From: Sporobolomyces roseus
Taxonomy: Eukaryota > Basidiomycota > Microbotryomycetes > Sporidiobolales > Sporidiobolaceae
Direction: 5' to 3'
Length of the DNA: 64,000 nt
Assembly (NCBI GenBank): GCA_016617785.1
Contig: JADILM010000012.1
Location: 372,001 to 436,000 of the forward strand
A program made the position numbers and the translations under genes. The notes under the pieces were generated by a model. That model did no database searches. It had not been told where the DNA came from and was given only the letters and a program-made list of their open reading frames with translations. Position 1 is the first letter of the stretch, and each line of letters begins with the position of its first letter. Positions 1-12,247 of the stretch are shown here, piece after piece.

Positions 1-796
1 AAAGAAGGACAAGAGTGATAGCTGGTTTGACCCAAAATTCGAAAACATTATTTCGAAAAACCTTGTTTCGCTTGCCTCCCTTGAAAGGTTCAGTTTCGGA
101 CGTCGAGCACAGACGAAGAGAGTTACTCCAAGACTGTCGAAAACGAGACACAATGCTTGAAAGTGCGCGAGAAGAGTGTTCTGAGCTCGACTTTCGTTCG
201 TTTCGCTCGATTCGTCTTTTCGGGGAAACCTCCTTCATTTCCTACACTGAACTTGTTGGGGATTGGCCTCTGTGTTGAGACTCTACAGCAGTCGAAACTC
301 TTGAACGTAGCGTCAATAGATCCGTTGTGTTGCTTCTAGACCTTCGAAAAGGCGGTTAACATTTGAACCGACATATCCGAAGACACGAAGCCGAAAAGTC
401 GCCCAGAGACCCTCATCGAATTTTTTTTTTGGGACAAACTCTCCCTCCTTATCGCTCTCTTCTCTCTCGCTACTACAACCTCCTGTCACTACTCGCAAAA
501 CTTCAAGAGGTATGTCACGCTCCACAGTACTCCCATGAGCGATATAGACGATCAAGGAGGTAGAAGGAAACGACCCACATGGAACGAGAAAAATGTTGGC
601 CTAAAATTGTTGGGGAGTGGCAATGGAGCCTCAGGAAGAGCTAGCAGGGCCTTGTGAAGGTGATGGAGATGTTCAGGAGCTCCTTGATACCTTTCAATGA
701 TACAAGAAGGGAGAACAAACGCTCATTTTCCTGCTTCTTTTCCTCCACAGATTTCTTACCCCATAATTCAACTTCCTCTTCTCTCCCTCCATCAAA
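1..796. other. Left-edge non-coding stretch and elongase leader
   Basis: I see no convincing conserved coding sequence here. Small open frames exist on both strands but have no recognisable domain. A run of ten T lies at 421-430. A good donor (AAGAG followed by gtatgt, intron starting at 510) and a good acceptor (tttcctccacag ending at 750) precede the elongase start at 797, so a 5' leader intron of about 240 bases is plausible (inference). The stretch after 750 would then be the last part of the 5' UTR. Confidence 0.4.
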
Positions 797-2218
797 ATGG
801 ATCAATTCGATACCTACTCGTCAGCTCAGCACTCGGCTTCCATGCCTCGTGCATCTACCTTCCTTGCTTCCCTCAAGAACGCTCCCAAGCCGGCTCAACC
901 ACCAAACGTCCCTTTCCCTAACGCATGTAGGTCCATCACCTTGTTCATTCCCTTGTATTTTCGAACTCACTCCTCATCTCGTCAATAGATGAGTTCTTCA
1001 TGAACCCCCTCACTCCCTTCATCTTCGGTATCGTCTACTTCGCTGTTGCGAAAACTCTCTCCCACTACCAAAACGGTCGCAACCGCATTCAAGGAAAGCG
1101 CTGGAATACCGTTGTTGTCGCCCACAACGTCTTTCTCGCCGTCTACAGTGCCTGGACGTACGTTTGATCATTCTTTATTCTGACTCTCAACGAGCAATCA
1201 CTCATTTTCGGATTTCGCCAAAAAACAGTTTCCTCAGTACCGCTCCTCAAGTTCTCGGATCTTTCGCAAATGGTTTCTCCGAGCATGGTTTCGCTGGTAT
1301 GTCTCTATTGCCTTCGCTATCTTTTAACAAAGCCTGACCCAGTCCTACTTTCCAGGTCTCGTTCACGCTTTCTGCGACTCTGAGCACTCGATTTGGGGAT
1401 CTCAGCAGTTCCCTCGATTCACCTACATCTTCTACCTTTCCAAGTTCTACGAGATCGTCGACACTGCCATTCTCCTCTTGAAAGGAAAGAAGGTCGGTAT
1501 GCTTCAAAGTTACCACCACACTGGAGCGATCTGGACTGTGAGCTTCTTTCACTGCCTCACTTCTCCGACTCCAGAACTGAGTCTCGTTCCAACAATCCCA
1601 CAGATGTACGCCGCCTACCGAACACAAGCCATGGCTGTCTGGCTCTTCGTCCTCTTCAACTCGGCTGTTCACTCGATCATGTACTGCTACTACGCGATCA
1701 CTGCTCTCAGTTTACCCTTCCCCCGTTTCCTCAAGAAGAGTATCACCAGGATGCAAATTACTCAGTTCCTTGTCGGAGGTGAGATCGCTTTCTCTTTTCG
1801 CCGATTCAAGCGACATGACTGACAATCTTGCCAATTCTCTACAGGTTCCCTCGCCGCTTCTTACCTATTCATCAGTCTCCCCGAGATCTCAGGTGCCGAC
1901 AAAGCCGCCGCCTCGTTCTCCAACTTCTCGGGATCCGTCTCGACTTCGCTCGAACAAGGCATGCTCGCTCTTCGACGTGAAACTTCGCAATGCCTCATCA
2001 ACCCTGCTCAACGAGCTGCTGTTTGGCTTAACGTAGTTTACCTTATCCCTCTCAGTATGTTCACTTTGCCTTCTTCAGCTCCCTTTCGACTCAGTACTGA
2101 TGCTTCCTCTTCCACAGCTTACCTTTTCGCCGCATTCTTCTTCAAGAGCTACCGTCGCGGATCCAAGCCCACCAAAGCTGCTTCCGACGCCGCTGTCAAA
2201 GCCAAGAAGTCTGCCTAG
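797..2218 (+). CDS. Fatty-acid elongase, ELO family
   Basis: Membrane 3-ketoacyl-CoA synthase of the ELO family, which acts in the ER on acyl-CoA and malonyl-CoA. Seven exons fit: 797-926, 989-1157, 1229-1296, 1356-1537, 1604-1778, 1845-2054 and 2118-2218, giving 344 residues, a normal size. Seen directly: the family signature KFYEIVDT (exon 4), followed by the His box in the form QSYHHTGAIW, and repeated hydrophobic segments. The C-terminus is Lys-rich and ends KAKKSA, compatible with ER retention. The first His of the usual HxxHH box is Gln here; QxxHH is known in a subset of elongases, so the enzyme is probably active, but substrate range cannot be told from the sequence. The start was chosen because MDQFDTYSS is the first ATG after a pyrimidine-rich leader and reads straight into the conserved part. 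Confidence 0.93.
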
Positions 2219-2649
2219 ACGATTCAGTATCGCATCTATAGAGTTTTCCACCCTTTTCAGTTCCCCACCGCATGTAGACTTCACACTTCTCCCTTCCCTT
2301 CAAAAGCAGCGCGCCTCGTTCCTCCTCCCTTACGCCTGCTTCCTCAATTCGTTCACTCCCGCAACTGTATCTTACTCTCAATCGTTCTTTTACATTACAC
2401 ATATAATGATGTTCGTTACCCTTACCTTTACGCTCTCTTCACTACGGTCTTTCTTTCCCGTTTCTCTCCTCTGTCGTCAATAGGTTTTTTCACACTGCAA
2501 ACTTGGAATCGTTTCGTTCTCTTTTTGTTCTCGTCTCTCGTCTCTTGTCTCTCGTTCTCGCGAGAATTACGAGAAGGGTCATTGATCCTTCAATGCAACC
2601 TCATTACGCCTCGTGCTCAGTCCTCATCCTCGCATCCGCCATGGTCTAA
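2219..2649. other. Convergent 3' ends, no gene seen
   Basis: The 431 bases between the elongase stop and the BTB gene stop are pyrimidine-rich on the plus strand. They should hold the two 3' UTRs and polyadenylation signals. I see no conserved coding sequence or structured element. Confidence 0.5.
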
Positions 2650-4079
2650 TTAAGCACTCGCAGGTTTGAGTTTCGCAAACAGCTCAAAAAGCAACGCAAC
2701 TTTCCTCTTCTCCAGCTTTCCCTCCTCCAACTCTGCCTGAATCCGCTTCATTCCGTCCGATTCTTTCACTCCTTCCCAGTTATCCAGCACCGCTCTCATC
2801 GTGAGGCCTTTGATCTCGGCATAATCAGAAGAGAGATCCGAGAAGTATTCGACAAGTGCGTTATTCGATCCCAGTTGCGATTGAATCGATTCGTAGGCGA
2901 GTTGGCGAAGATCTTGATGCTCGTAAAGATCGGCTAGACGGTACATGGATTTTGGGGAACAGGTAGGAAGGGACGAGGAAGAGGAGGACGGTCGATTCTT
3001 GTGGGGAGTATCGGAGAGTAAGGAGGAAAGGATGGAGAAGTGGCAAGTATCGGTCTCGAGGTAGTGAAGGAAGGAGAAGAGAGTTCTGTAGGCGACCTGA
3101 CGGACGACGATGCGATGGATGGGAGGTGAGGAAGCGAGAGGAGGGTAGGAATCGTCCTCCATATCGGAATCTTCGAAGTCGAGGTCCATTCTAGAGGGGG
3201 CGATTTCTTTGTCGTTACCTTGTGTGTGCTCTCGCTTACTGATTTCCATGCTGGATCTTCCTCCGGCTCCGCCTTCGAGCGCTTTCGAAGCGCCAGTGTC
3301 GATGTAAGGAGCTCGGATCTTGTTTTGCGTCTCCATGAAGCCTTCGCTACTGAAAAGCGATTCGAAGTACGTCGACGCCGCCCTCAGTCGTGTTGAATTT
3401 GCCCACAAATGTCGAGCTTGAGCAGTGGTCGAAGTCGAAGGAAAGAGGAACAGAACATCATTCTGCGAGTACTGAGTATTTAATGCTATGTCACACGTGA
3501 TTAATCGACTTAGCGCAGAGCAACGGTGTGATTGGAGACGGAAAGAGGCGCATACCGAGTGAGTGGGCAGGAAAGCTACTGACGTTGGGCCAGAACGGTC
3601 GAGGTCTAAGGTGGAACAAGACGTGTTTGGAAGATGGCAGAGCCAGCTGCTCGAGGAGCTCTTTCGTTACGAGCTTGCGGAAGCTGAGCCCGCCACTTTC
3701 GCCGCCTAGAACAAGTGGGTAAGGAAACGCGTAGACGAATCGAGGTCCTGGCAATGCGGTATCGTTTGTTGTATGAACGGAGATTCGATGAAGCTCATGA
3801 TGCAGCGCCTGTTGAGGTTGTGTCTGCCATTCGAGCTTGAAATGACTAGGCGTAACCTGTCAATCCGAGAGAACAAAGCGACAGCATCAGTTTCCCGCGG
3901 GCGATATGATGCCTGGGCTAGAAACAAGCGGGACTCACGTTCGAAGCATCACCGCTCACGTTGAGATCACACCTTAGAGCAACTAGTTTCAAATCCGGTC
4001 CTTTCGAAGTATCGGGATCAAAGTTGAGGAACTTGGAACTCCGATAAAATGAGTAGTAGATCGAGTCTATCGGTGGCAT
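2650..4079 (-). CDS. BTB/POZ domain protein
   Basis: Three phase-0 exons read on the minus strand: 4079-3939, 3856-3584 and 3462-2650, for 408 residues. The last exon opens with NDVLFLFPS, then LRAASTYFESLFSSEGF, the typical beginning of a BTB/POZ domain, and after an acidic insert carries VAYRTLFSFLHYLETD and YRLADLYEHQDLRQLAYESI, the rest of the fold. The first two exons (DSIYYSFYRSSKFLNFD, FKLEWQTQP) look like a beta-rich N-terminal domain, possibly MATH-like, which I cannot confirm. BTB proteins commonly dimerise and serve as substrate adaptors for Cul3 ubiquitin ligases, but the partner here is unknown. The start at 4079 (MPPIDS) is the simplest; an in-frame ATG 11 codons upstream (4112) is possible. 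Confidence 0.8.
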
Positions 4080-4383
4080 GTTGAGTGCGACGCAGAGCTC
4101 AGAGAAGGGCACGCCGATTGGTAGCAGCAGAGATACGAGGGAAAAGTGAGAGGAAGGAAGAGAAGAGCGAAGACAATTTCTTTCGCGAGCAATTTCCCTT
4201 TTTGAGCTTGCGACCTCGACTTGTGGTTTCTGATCGAGTTCCTCCTTCTACTCGCCCGAAGCATCTCACAGGATCTCCGTTCAAGAGAAGCTGCCGGTAT
4301 GAAAGATCGCTACAGTGCAAAGCTAGAATATCGTGAAACAAAACACTCTTGAAATACAACCCTCAATGACCGATCCTCCCTGA

Positions 4384-6363
4384 TCAATCGAATCTCCCTT
4401 CGAGCACTACGGGAGCCACGAGACTCCATCCATACAGGATCAAACAGACCCATGAGCTAACCACCCTCATCCACATCGCGACGTGAGAGCGACCGATCCG
4501 AATTGGTGAACCTTCGGAATCGCCGTCAGGTAAATCTCCATTCGCGAAAGTAGCTCTCGATACAACGTTCCTACACGTTCGACAAGATATTGTTCGTCAG
4601 TGATTTACTAGATGCGAACGAGCAGAGAGTATAAGCTTACCAATTCGTCAAAAGCATCGCTACATACATCGTCGCCAAAACGAAGATAACGTGGAACCAA
4701 CTGTAGTTGTAGCGAGTTCCGCTCTTCTCGTCGTCGTTCAATGGTGATGTACCCGCATTGAGCAGTCCTTCACCATCGGAATCTTCGTCGTCTGAATCTG
4801 ATTCGTCGAGAACGGATGCGGGAAGTGATCTGTTCACAATGATCCAAGATGAGAAAGTGTCGAAGATGAGGACGTGAGAGGCAGTGAACGTACCCTTCAG
4901 CAACTGCAGCTTGTAAAGCCTGATACCTCAAAGTATCTTTCCTTCCCGGTTGTTTCGTCGTGACTCCTCCCAATTCACTCGCTTCCTCATCATCTCCCGC
5001 GCCATTCTGACTCAACGTCGAGTAACCCATCTCTTCCGGATCACTTCTGAACGACTTGTTTCCTCCTCCTCCAGATTTCGATCCTTTCCCTCCTTTTCCC
5101 GGTGCAAACGCTTTTGATTGAGTCGCGGCCCTCGAAGTCGAATAGGCGATGGCAAGGAAGGTAAAGATTGCTCCCATAACCACCATTCCCGTCCTAGCTC
5201 CCGCCGCCCTCTTCGTCAACGGATTACAACTTCCTCCATTCTTATCGTCGTCGTGATTCGCGATTGCCGAAGTGATCAGGTATGAAGTGTAAGCGACGAC
5301 CATCCCTGATTGTGCCAATCCAGATCTAGGATTCGAATCTTGAATTTTTGGACTAATCGAGAGGACTGAAACTCCTAAACTCAGAATCCAATTCACCGTG
5401 ATCAAAGTCGTGTTCAACCCACAACCTTTCCCGCTAAAGAAAACGTATTGAACGATAGTGAGGGCGATAGTGATGACGTATAATCCGAGAGTAGAAGAGA
5501 TGAGGGTCCATTTCCAAAAGGGTGAATCGGTTTTCTCCCATTTTTCGAGACAGGTTTCGGACCAGGAGTGGGCAAAATCGATGAGGAGTACGAGACCGAT
5601 CAAGATGAAGATGGTCGAACCGAGGAGGGAGACGTAGTTGCCGTAGAAGAGGTAGAAGGAGTTTGGGATCAGGAAGGAAAGGTAGATTAGGACGAGCCAA
5701 CAGAGGACTTTTGGTCCCCACCAGCTGTATCGTGTTCGATGGCACTGATCAGCTGAAGATAACGACTGGAGATGAATCGTATCAAAAAGACGTACCCGTT
5801 TTGAATCGCCGCTCGTTTCGTTCGAGTATCTTTGACTCCGATCAAGAGCGCACTCAGAATCATATGAAACAATGCGAGAGCAAAGCAAATACGATGAACC
5901 TGTGCGTTATGGACGACTGGTTTCAGTGGATCGTTCTCTCAATTCTCACAGAACAGAAGTTGAAAAAAACGCACAGCCAAAACCCCATAACATTTCCCTT
6001 CCATGCAACTCATTTTAATCCAATCATAACTCCATTTCTGTATCCTCTTGATCGCCCAATCACTCAACATGATCCAAGCCAACAAAGAATTCAACAAGAA
6101 GATCAAAGAGAATCCGACTCGAGTCGCAACCGACGAGTTACAGTTACAGGATTTAGTTAATGCTGATGCCTACACACACACACACACCAGGGAGATTCTG
6201 ATTGATTAGTTGCGAAAGAGAGAGGAATGAGGAGAGAGAGGGGAGGAAGACTCACGGCTTGTCCCGTACAAAAGAAAGCTAAACCTGAAACGCAGGCTGA
6301 GAGGGCTGATCCACCGAGACCAGCGACTGAACCGAGTAAGGGAATCGATAGTAAAGCTCCCAT
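4384..6363 (-). CDS. SERINC/TMS1 family membrane protein
   Basis: Multi-pass membrane protein of the TDE1/TMS1/SERINC family (yeast Tms1). Six exons fit: 6363-6256, 6169-5975, 5899-5796, 5724-4894, 4829-4641 and 4570-4384, for 537 residues. The N-terminus [20 protein letters not shown] is the classic family start, followed by a Cys-rich [10 protein letters not shown] segment, many hydrophobic helices, [11 protein letters not shown], and a C-terminal pair of membrane segments around [25 protein letters not shown] sequence. An acidic Ser/Asp cytosolic loop ([14 protein letters not shown]) precedes the last helices, as in relatives. Family members sit in vacuolar/endosomal or plasma membranes and have been linked to serine-derived lipids and lipid scrambling; the exact role in fungi is unclear. 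The promoter is shared head-to-head with ARPC2. Confidence 0.93.
6172..6188. repeat. (AC)n microsatellite at a splice acceptor
   Basis: About eight AC units lie in the first intron of the SERINC gene, directly abutting the acceptor of exon 2. On the coding strand they form a GT repeat that ends in the acceptor TAG. Confidence 0.8.
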
Positions 6364-6873
6364 TGTTGTTCAGAGTCGATTTGAAAGGGAGAGCTGCGAA
6401 GGGGAGAGAGGGAGGCGAGGAAAGAGTGGGGAGCGAGGGGAGTGGCTGTGGAAGGCGAAGGAGGGTTGACAGTCAGTAACGATATTGCTCGATATTTGAC
6501 ACATCTCCCGAGCATTAGAGATTGGCAAAGTGAGGCTAGCTAGCTTCTCGAGAGAGTGTCAACTCACAGACTGTCTTGATCAAGTTGCAATCACTTTAAG
6601 GAGCTTAACAAAGTGCTTTGTGATGTATCTAGAGGAGTACTGAGTAGACTGCTTGAATAGAGTGAAAGGTTGGAGATGAAGCGATGCGATGAGACCGATC
6701 CCATTCTTGTCCTCTCCCACTCACCTCGAATATCGCTCAAGACCACACGGATACTACCAGTACTCTCACAGCTTACCCGCGAATAATCCCAACACCGCGA
6801 ACCCCCTTGTTCAGTCCCTGATCACTCCCCACCTCTCAACTTCAACTCTCAACTCTCCCTCTCCTCCCCAAAC
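6364..6873. promoter_or_regulatory. Divergent promoter region, SERINC / ARPC2
   Basis: This 510-base gap lies between the divergent starts of the SERINC gene (minus) and ARPC2 (plus), so it must hold both promoters. The ARPC2-proximal part is rich in CTCAACTC/CTCTCCC pyrimidine tracts just before the ATG, as is common before fungal starts. No TATA box or named operator is evident. Confidence 0.45.
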
Positions 6874-8274
6874 ATGCTCTCACTCGAACCAGCCAACAGA
6901 TACTTGGCAGACACTCTGACAGAGAAATATGTAACGTCAGTCCTTCCTCTTCTTGAACCACGAGATCAAAAGGTTGATCGTCATCAATCCCGATACCCTC
7001 TTCCTCTTCCTCCCATCCCTGTGACCTACAGTCCCAGTTCATTAGATCAATCATTCGTAGATTTCGATTCAGTTCGCTACCATTTAACCACTCCCAACAC
7101 TAAAGCGAAACATCAATTGTTACTCTCAATGGACGTACCTTGCTGGAACGAGTTGGAGAGCTTCGGAGCGAGGGACGTGTTGGAGAGGGAATATGGTAGT
7201 CTGTTATTGGGACAGGAGAGTACAGAGGATGGTTATTCAGTTAGTTTGGCAATCGATTTAGAGAAAGGTCCTGAATCTCTAGGTGCGCTCTCTCTTTCCT
7301 CTCTATCTTATTCCAACAAAGATTGATAAGGCAGAATTGTGCGACCGCAGAGGAGAGAGCTAGTTTGATCACTTCGATTTCACTCCTCAAACGAAACGCA
7401 CTCGCAGCTCCATTCGAACGAGCATTCGCAATTCACAAAGATCTCGAATCTCAACCAGTAAGAGAAGGTGAAGAGGATGTCAAACAAGATGTCATGGCCG
7501 TTCACTACCGGTAATCTCTCACTTTTCTCCCTTACTCTCTTGAAGACTCGGAACTTAACCTCGATTTCTTCGTTCCGTGCACAGACCTGAAGAAGCGATT
7601 TACCTTATCCCTTCTCGTGATCGAGTAACTTGTATCTTCTCGACCATTTTCAAAGAAGAAACCGATCGAATCTTGGGCCGAGTCTTCTTGCAAGAGTTCG
7701 TAGACGCCCGTCGAAGACCTTCTTGTCAAACCGCTCCTCAAGTTTTGTATTCGAACCGAGAACCACCTCTCGAAATTCGACACTTGAAAGGATTAGATAT
7801 GACTGAGAAAGCGGGTTACGTTACTTTCGGTACGCTTCTTTTCCTCTCTCTTCTCTCTTCTGTCTTCTTTCTTCTGACATGAGAGTTTTTTGGTGTAGTT
7901 CTTTTCCCTCGTCATATCACACCTCAAACTTCAGCATCGACCATCACTCAAATTCAACTCTTTAGGGATTACTTGCACTACCACATCAAGTGTTCGAAAG
8001 CTTATTTGCATTCGAGGTTGAGGGTCAGGACGAACGAATTCTTGAAAGTTCTGAACCGCGCGAAACCGGATGAGAGTTTGAACGAGGATGGCAAAGGAAA
8101 AGATAGGAAAACTGCTAGGTGAGCTTCTCTTCTTTCTCTTGGATTGTGAGAAAAGCGAGAGGTTTTTGAAAACCTTTCCCTTCCATTTTGTCGCTATCGT
8201 TCATCGTATCTTGGAAACTGACCAAGTCTGTTGTTTGGAACGATTACAGTGGTCGATCATTCGTACGAGCTTAG
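6874..8274 (+). CDS. ARPC2: Arp2/3 complex subunit 2 (p34)
   Basis: The p34 subunit of the Arp2/3 complex, which holds Arp2 and Arp3 on the mother filament and nucleates branched actin at cortical patches. Exons 6874-7282, 7351-7510, 7585-7829, 7899-8118 and 8250-8274 give 352 residues. Recognisable family blocks are the start [81 protein letters not shown] and [19 protein letters not shown], then [11 protein letters not shown] near the end. The N-terminal part has a short extra Pro-rich segment around residues 35-50. The acceptor at 7349-7350 was chosen because earlier AGs break the frame. The last exon has only eight codons. Confidence 0.95.
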
Positions 8275-8783
8275 ATGTAGGGATGAAGAATGGAAATTGT
8301 AGAAAAAGTGTTTGTGCGTTGTTCCCTGTCAAATATCGGTTCATTCTCTTTTCCTCTCGGGATTCGTCCATCGTGGAGAGATAGCTGGGAAGTAGGGGTC
8401 GACAAGGGTTTATCGGTTCGATCGTAGGTAGAGGAACATTCTCCTCTTCTTCTTCTCCCGCTTTGTCCGCTTGTTCTATGGAGGCTGGAGCTCACACTGG
8501 GTTTTTTTTCTGATTCGCAGGCGAATCGACAGATCTGCTCAAATGTGTTCAGCGCAATCATTGGACTAGAGCCACCAACGATTGTGCCTGGCTCTCATCC
8601 GCCTTCACCGCGATTCTGCGCCAACATTTTTTCTTCTCCCCTCTTCCTTATCAATATCATACGGGATTCGACTGCTTACTTTCTCCTCGCTTCTGTTCAC
8701 TGCTTCTTCTCTTCTTTGTTTCACTCCTTCTTTACGTTCTCTTCTCTCCCACACTTTCGCTTCACCTTCTCTATTTTTCTAAA
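8275..8783. promoter_or_regulatory. Promoter region of the MFS transporter
   Basis: About 510 bases between the ARPC2 stop and the MFS start, both on the plus strand. The last 150 bases are a strong CT-rich leader (TTCTCTTCTTTG and similar) ending at the ATG, typical of a fungal 5' UTR. No conserved coding sequence seen. Confidence 0.45.
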
Positions 8784-10886
8784 ATGGCGACTCCCGCACT
8801 CGAATACGACATCCACCTTACCCTCGACCCTGATTCGCAAGAGTATAAGGATATGGAGAAGAGGATAGTGAGGAAACAAGATTGGAGGATTATGCCGTTG
8901 ATTTGTCTTTCGTATCTCCTCAGTAAGCTTTTTCTTCTTCCTCCTCTTCTCCTCCCTCACTCACACATTCCGACACCACATAGATTTCCTTGATCGCAGC
9001 AATTTAGGAAATGCGCGTACGCTTAACTCAGACAAACCAGGAGAGTCACTCGTCGACAGCTTAGGATTGAAAGGCCTCAAGTACAATATCGTCGTAGCCG
9101 TGTTCTTCATTCCTTGTGAGTGCCCTTTCCTTGCTTTCCTCCCCCCCTGGACCGTCTTGAACCCCTCCATACATCGTGTTCTGATGAATTGACCTGACCT
9201 GTCGAACCAAACTAGACGTTTTACTGGAGTTCCCGTCGAACCTTGCGCTCAAAAGGTTCACACCTTCGAAATGGATCTCGAGAATCATGGTGTCGTAGGT
9301 AGAAACTCTCCAGCTGCAGAAAAAGGGCAAGACTGACAATTTTGTACGAAAATTAACAGTTGGGGCATCGTTACTGTTTGTACAGCGGCTGTGTCTTCCT
9401 ATACGGGTCTGCTACTGGCACGTTTGGCCCTCGGCGTGGCGGAAGCAGGATTCTTCGTGGGTCTTTCCCTTCTTCCTCGTTGTCGGAAATGCTTGAGCTA
9501 AATATTTTTGCTTTGTCGTTTCACAGCCGGGTATCATTTATTACCTTTGCTTCTGGTACAAATCAGATGAGCGAGGTACGCGTATGGCGATCTTCTCTGC
9601 GTCCGTCGCTGTGTCAGGGTGAGCTGGTCTCGTTTGCTCGTCTTCGGATATCCAAATCTTACTCTTTTACTCTTCCTGCGCAGTGCTTTCGGAGGATTGA
9701 TCGCGACTGGAGTGTCGTACATGTCAGGAGCGGCTGATTTATACGGATGGCAATGGCTCGTAAGCTCTCCTATTTCACGCTTTCGAAATTCAGCTCAACT
9801 CACTTCAATTCATTTTCATCTTCTCTCTGCTAGTTCATCCTCGAAGGTATTCCAGCAATCCTTGTCGGGATCCTCGTCTGGTTTGCACTTCCCGACTATC
9901 CCGAGTGAGTTCATATCCCTTTTCGCAAAATTCGTTTCGAAAGCTCATCATCGCTCCGGAACAGAACCGCCAAGTTTCTCACTCCTGAAGAACGCGCCTT
10001 CGCTACTCACCGTATGGGACCCTTCGCTCCCAAAGGTACCGACAAACACTTCGACAAACGCGCCGCTATCGATTGCTTGAAATCATGGCAGTTTTGGATT
10101 TTCGCAATCTGCTACTTCTGCTTCACCAATTCCCTCAACGCGTTCGGATTCTTCGCTCCCACAATTGTTCGTGATTTAGGTTTCAAAGGTCCAATGGCTC
10201 AACTTCAAACCGTTTGGCCCAATGTGTTCGCATTCTTCGTTATCATCGGCAACTCCTGGCATTCGGATAGGACCAAAGAGCGTCCTCTACACATCTTGGG
10301 AGGTATGTCGCTTCGTCTCTTCCTTTCGCGCTCAAGAAATGGTTGAATTGACCCTTCCCTTGCGAGTTTTTGCAGGCACAACGCTCGTTATGATCGGTTA
10401 CCTCATCCTCGCTACGGTCCAGAACTCAGGGGGAAGATATGTGGGAGTCTTCTTCATCGCCTGTACAAACGCCGCCGTCATTCCTTTGTACGTCTCTCGA
10501 TCAGCTCGCTCGGAAGCTGCACGAAACTGATTCCCTTCGTTCTTTTTTTTCGCAGCCTCGCCCTTCGAACAGCAACAGTCACTGGAGCGACTTCTACCGC
10601 AGTCGCTACTGGAGGAGTAATCGCTATCGCCAATGCTGCTGGTGCAGTCGCTCCTTTCCTCTTCCCTTCGACCGACAGTCCTCGCTACCTTATGGGAAAC
10701 TGGACTTGTTTCGCCATGCTCGGTCTCGCCGGTCTCATCGTTTGCTTCCTCTGGTTCAAGCTCGGAAGTAGCTCAGAGTACAAGGGATCGAACTCGACTA
10801 TCGATGTCACTGAGGCCGAGGTCATCGAAGAGGAGGAGAAGGAGAAGAAACGGGTTGGGAGTGAGACTGCTTCTTTGAGGGTTTGA
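8784..10886 (+). CDS. MFS transporter, anion:cation symporter (Dal5-like) family
   Basis: A 12-helix major facilitator of the ACS family, which in fungi takes up organic anions such as allantoate, nicotinate/pantothenate-type vitamins or related acids with protons at the plasma membrane. Multiple exons splice in frame. Seen: YLLNFLDRSNLGNAR after the first helix (the family DRxNxGNA signature), FPSNLALKRFTPSKW, RLALGVAEAGFFPGIIYYL, WYKSDERGTRMAIF, GWQWLFILEG, and the central ALPDYPETAKFLTPEE motif, all diagnostic of ACS proteins. The second half (GPMAQLQTVWP, HSDRTKERPLHILGG) is complete and the C-terminus is a Glu/Lys-rich cytosolic tail. The substrate cannot be deduced. The 3' end converges on the RNase III gene. 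Confidence 0.92.
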
Positions 10887-11063
10887 TGTTCTCGCATGTA
10901 TAGACTTGGTTACTTTCATTCTCTATTTCTCTATTTGGGATTGTGTTGCATTGTTGATACGATAGATCTCTTCGTTGCAAAACGCGAATACTAATACTAG
11001 AGTGGAGAGGTCGATTTCTACCGCTTCGAATCCTCCTCATTCCATTACCGTCGACGTCCATCT

Positions 11064-12247
11064 TCAGTGACCAGCCTGATCCGACGAGGGAAGCTTTAAT
11101 GCGTCGGCCAACGCTGTTGCCCAAGCTTCTTGTCTCGCATCGATTCGTTTCCCGCCGCGCGCATAGCTCAACTTGCGCTCTCCGTACATCAAGACAGTGT
11201 GCCAATGAGCTCCTCCCCTCTGAAGAATCGCCGAGTGATCTTGATCGTCGTACGTGAACAGCTTCGCTGAATTGGGTCGATCAATGCATTCGCATTCAAA
11301 ACGAGGGAGAGCCGAATCGGGAGTGGATGGAATGATACGATCTGTAGAAAGTACAAGGCAATCGTCAGTCACGTTCAGCGACACTCGACCCCCAGCAGAG
11401 GGCAGGCTCGAGAAATGCGAACTTACATCCTGCGGTGGTCTTCCTCTTGACCGCTTCGGCCATCTTTGATTCCTTCTCCATCGCTTCTCTTGCCACAGAA
11501 GGGAAGACCCGACTATCTGGACCAAAGACTGCTTCGAACCATTCCGTTAACGCTTCGTGACATGTTTCGTCCTCTGCGAGCGCTCCGATGTACGCTTCCA
11601 ACACTTCAGCGACGGTACCCTGTGGACAATTTCGTCCTCGACCTCCGGCAAACAGTGATCCTTTGCCGAAACGAACGTAAGGAGCGATACCTGTTGCCCA
11701 TCCAACTATTCCCAAAGTGCGATTGTCGACTAATCTCGCTCGAAGATGCTACATTCCGACACCCCCAATCGATCATCAAGGCATTCCTATCGATTGTAAG
11801 TCTGGTTAAAGCGCTCGAACGCACCGTAAGAACTCCTGGTCCAGCAAGAGGGAATCTCTTCCTCAGCAATCGGCTGGCTTCATACTCGACGACGGCATCT
11901 CCAAAGAACTCGAGAGGCTTGTACGATGTACTCTCGTAGAGGAGGGCTTCTTCAGGTCTGTTGCCTGCGCCAAATTTGTGTAGAAAGACTTGGTTGACAG
12001 AGTTTGAAGGGAGAACCGGCAAGCGAGGGATTCGGGAGAGGTCAATCTCGAGTTCTGCCGGTGTCCATAAGTTCGGCACAGGCAAAGTACAGACAGCTGG
12101 AGACAGTGGTGAGCTTGTGAAAGAGTTTCGAGATGAAGTTGAGAAAGCGAGAGAAGCGAGTTCCAGTTCGAGTTGAGCGAGCCTTGAGCGGGCTTGTTGG
12201 ATATCCGACAGTATCTCTGGTCGTGTTCGAGCTGGTCGAGTGGTCAT
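11064..12247 (-). CDS. RNase III-fold protein with C-terminal dsRNA-binding-like domain
   Basis: Minus-strand gene starting MTTRPARTRPEIL at 12247. After a helical N-terminus it shows the RNase III signature as KPLEFFGDAVVEYEASRLL, then HLRARLVDNRTLGIVGWATG once the intron ending before 'CATCTTCGAGC' is removed, then TVAEVLEAYIGALAEDE, the second catalytic block. The last exons contain WHTVLMYGERKLSYARGG followed by an Ala-rich helix, like a double-stranded RNA binding domain. Known relatives either cleave structured RNA or, as the mitochondrial ribosomal mL44-type proteins, use the fold structurally. In the second block the usual Asp of A-D-x-x-E-A is Glu here, so activity is uncertain. Starts head-to-head with the F-box gene, 97 bases apart. 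Confidence 0.8.
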
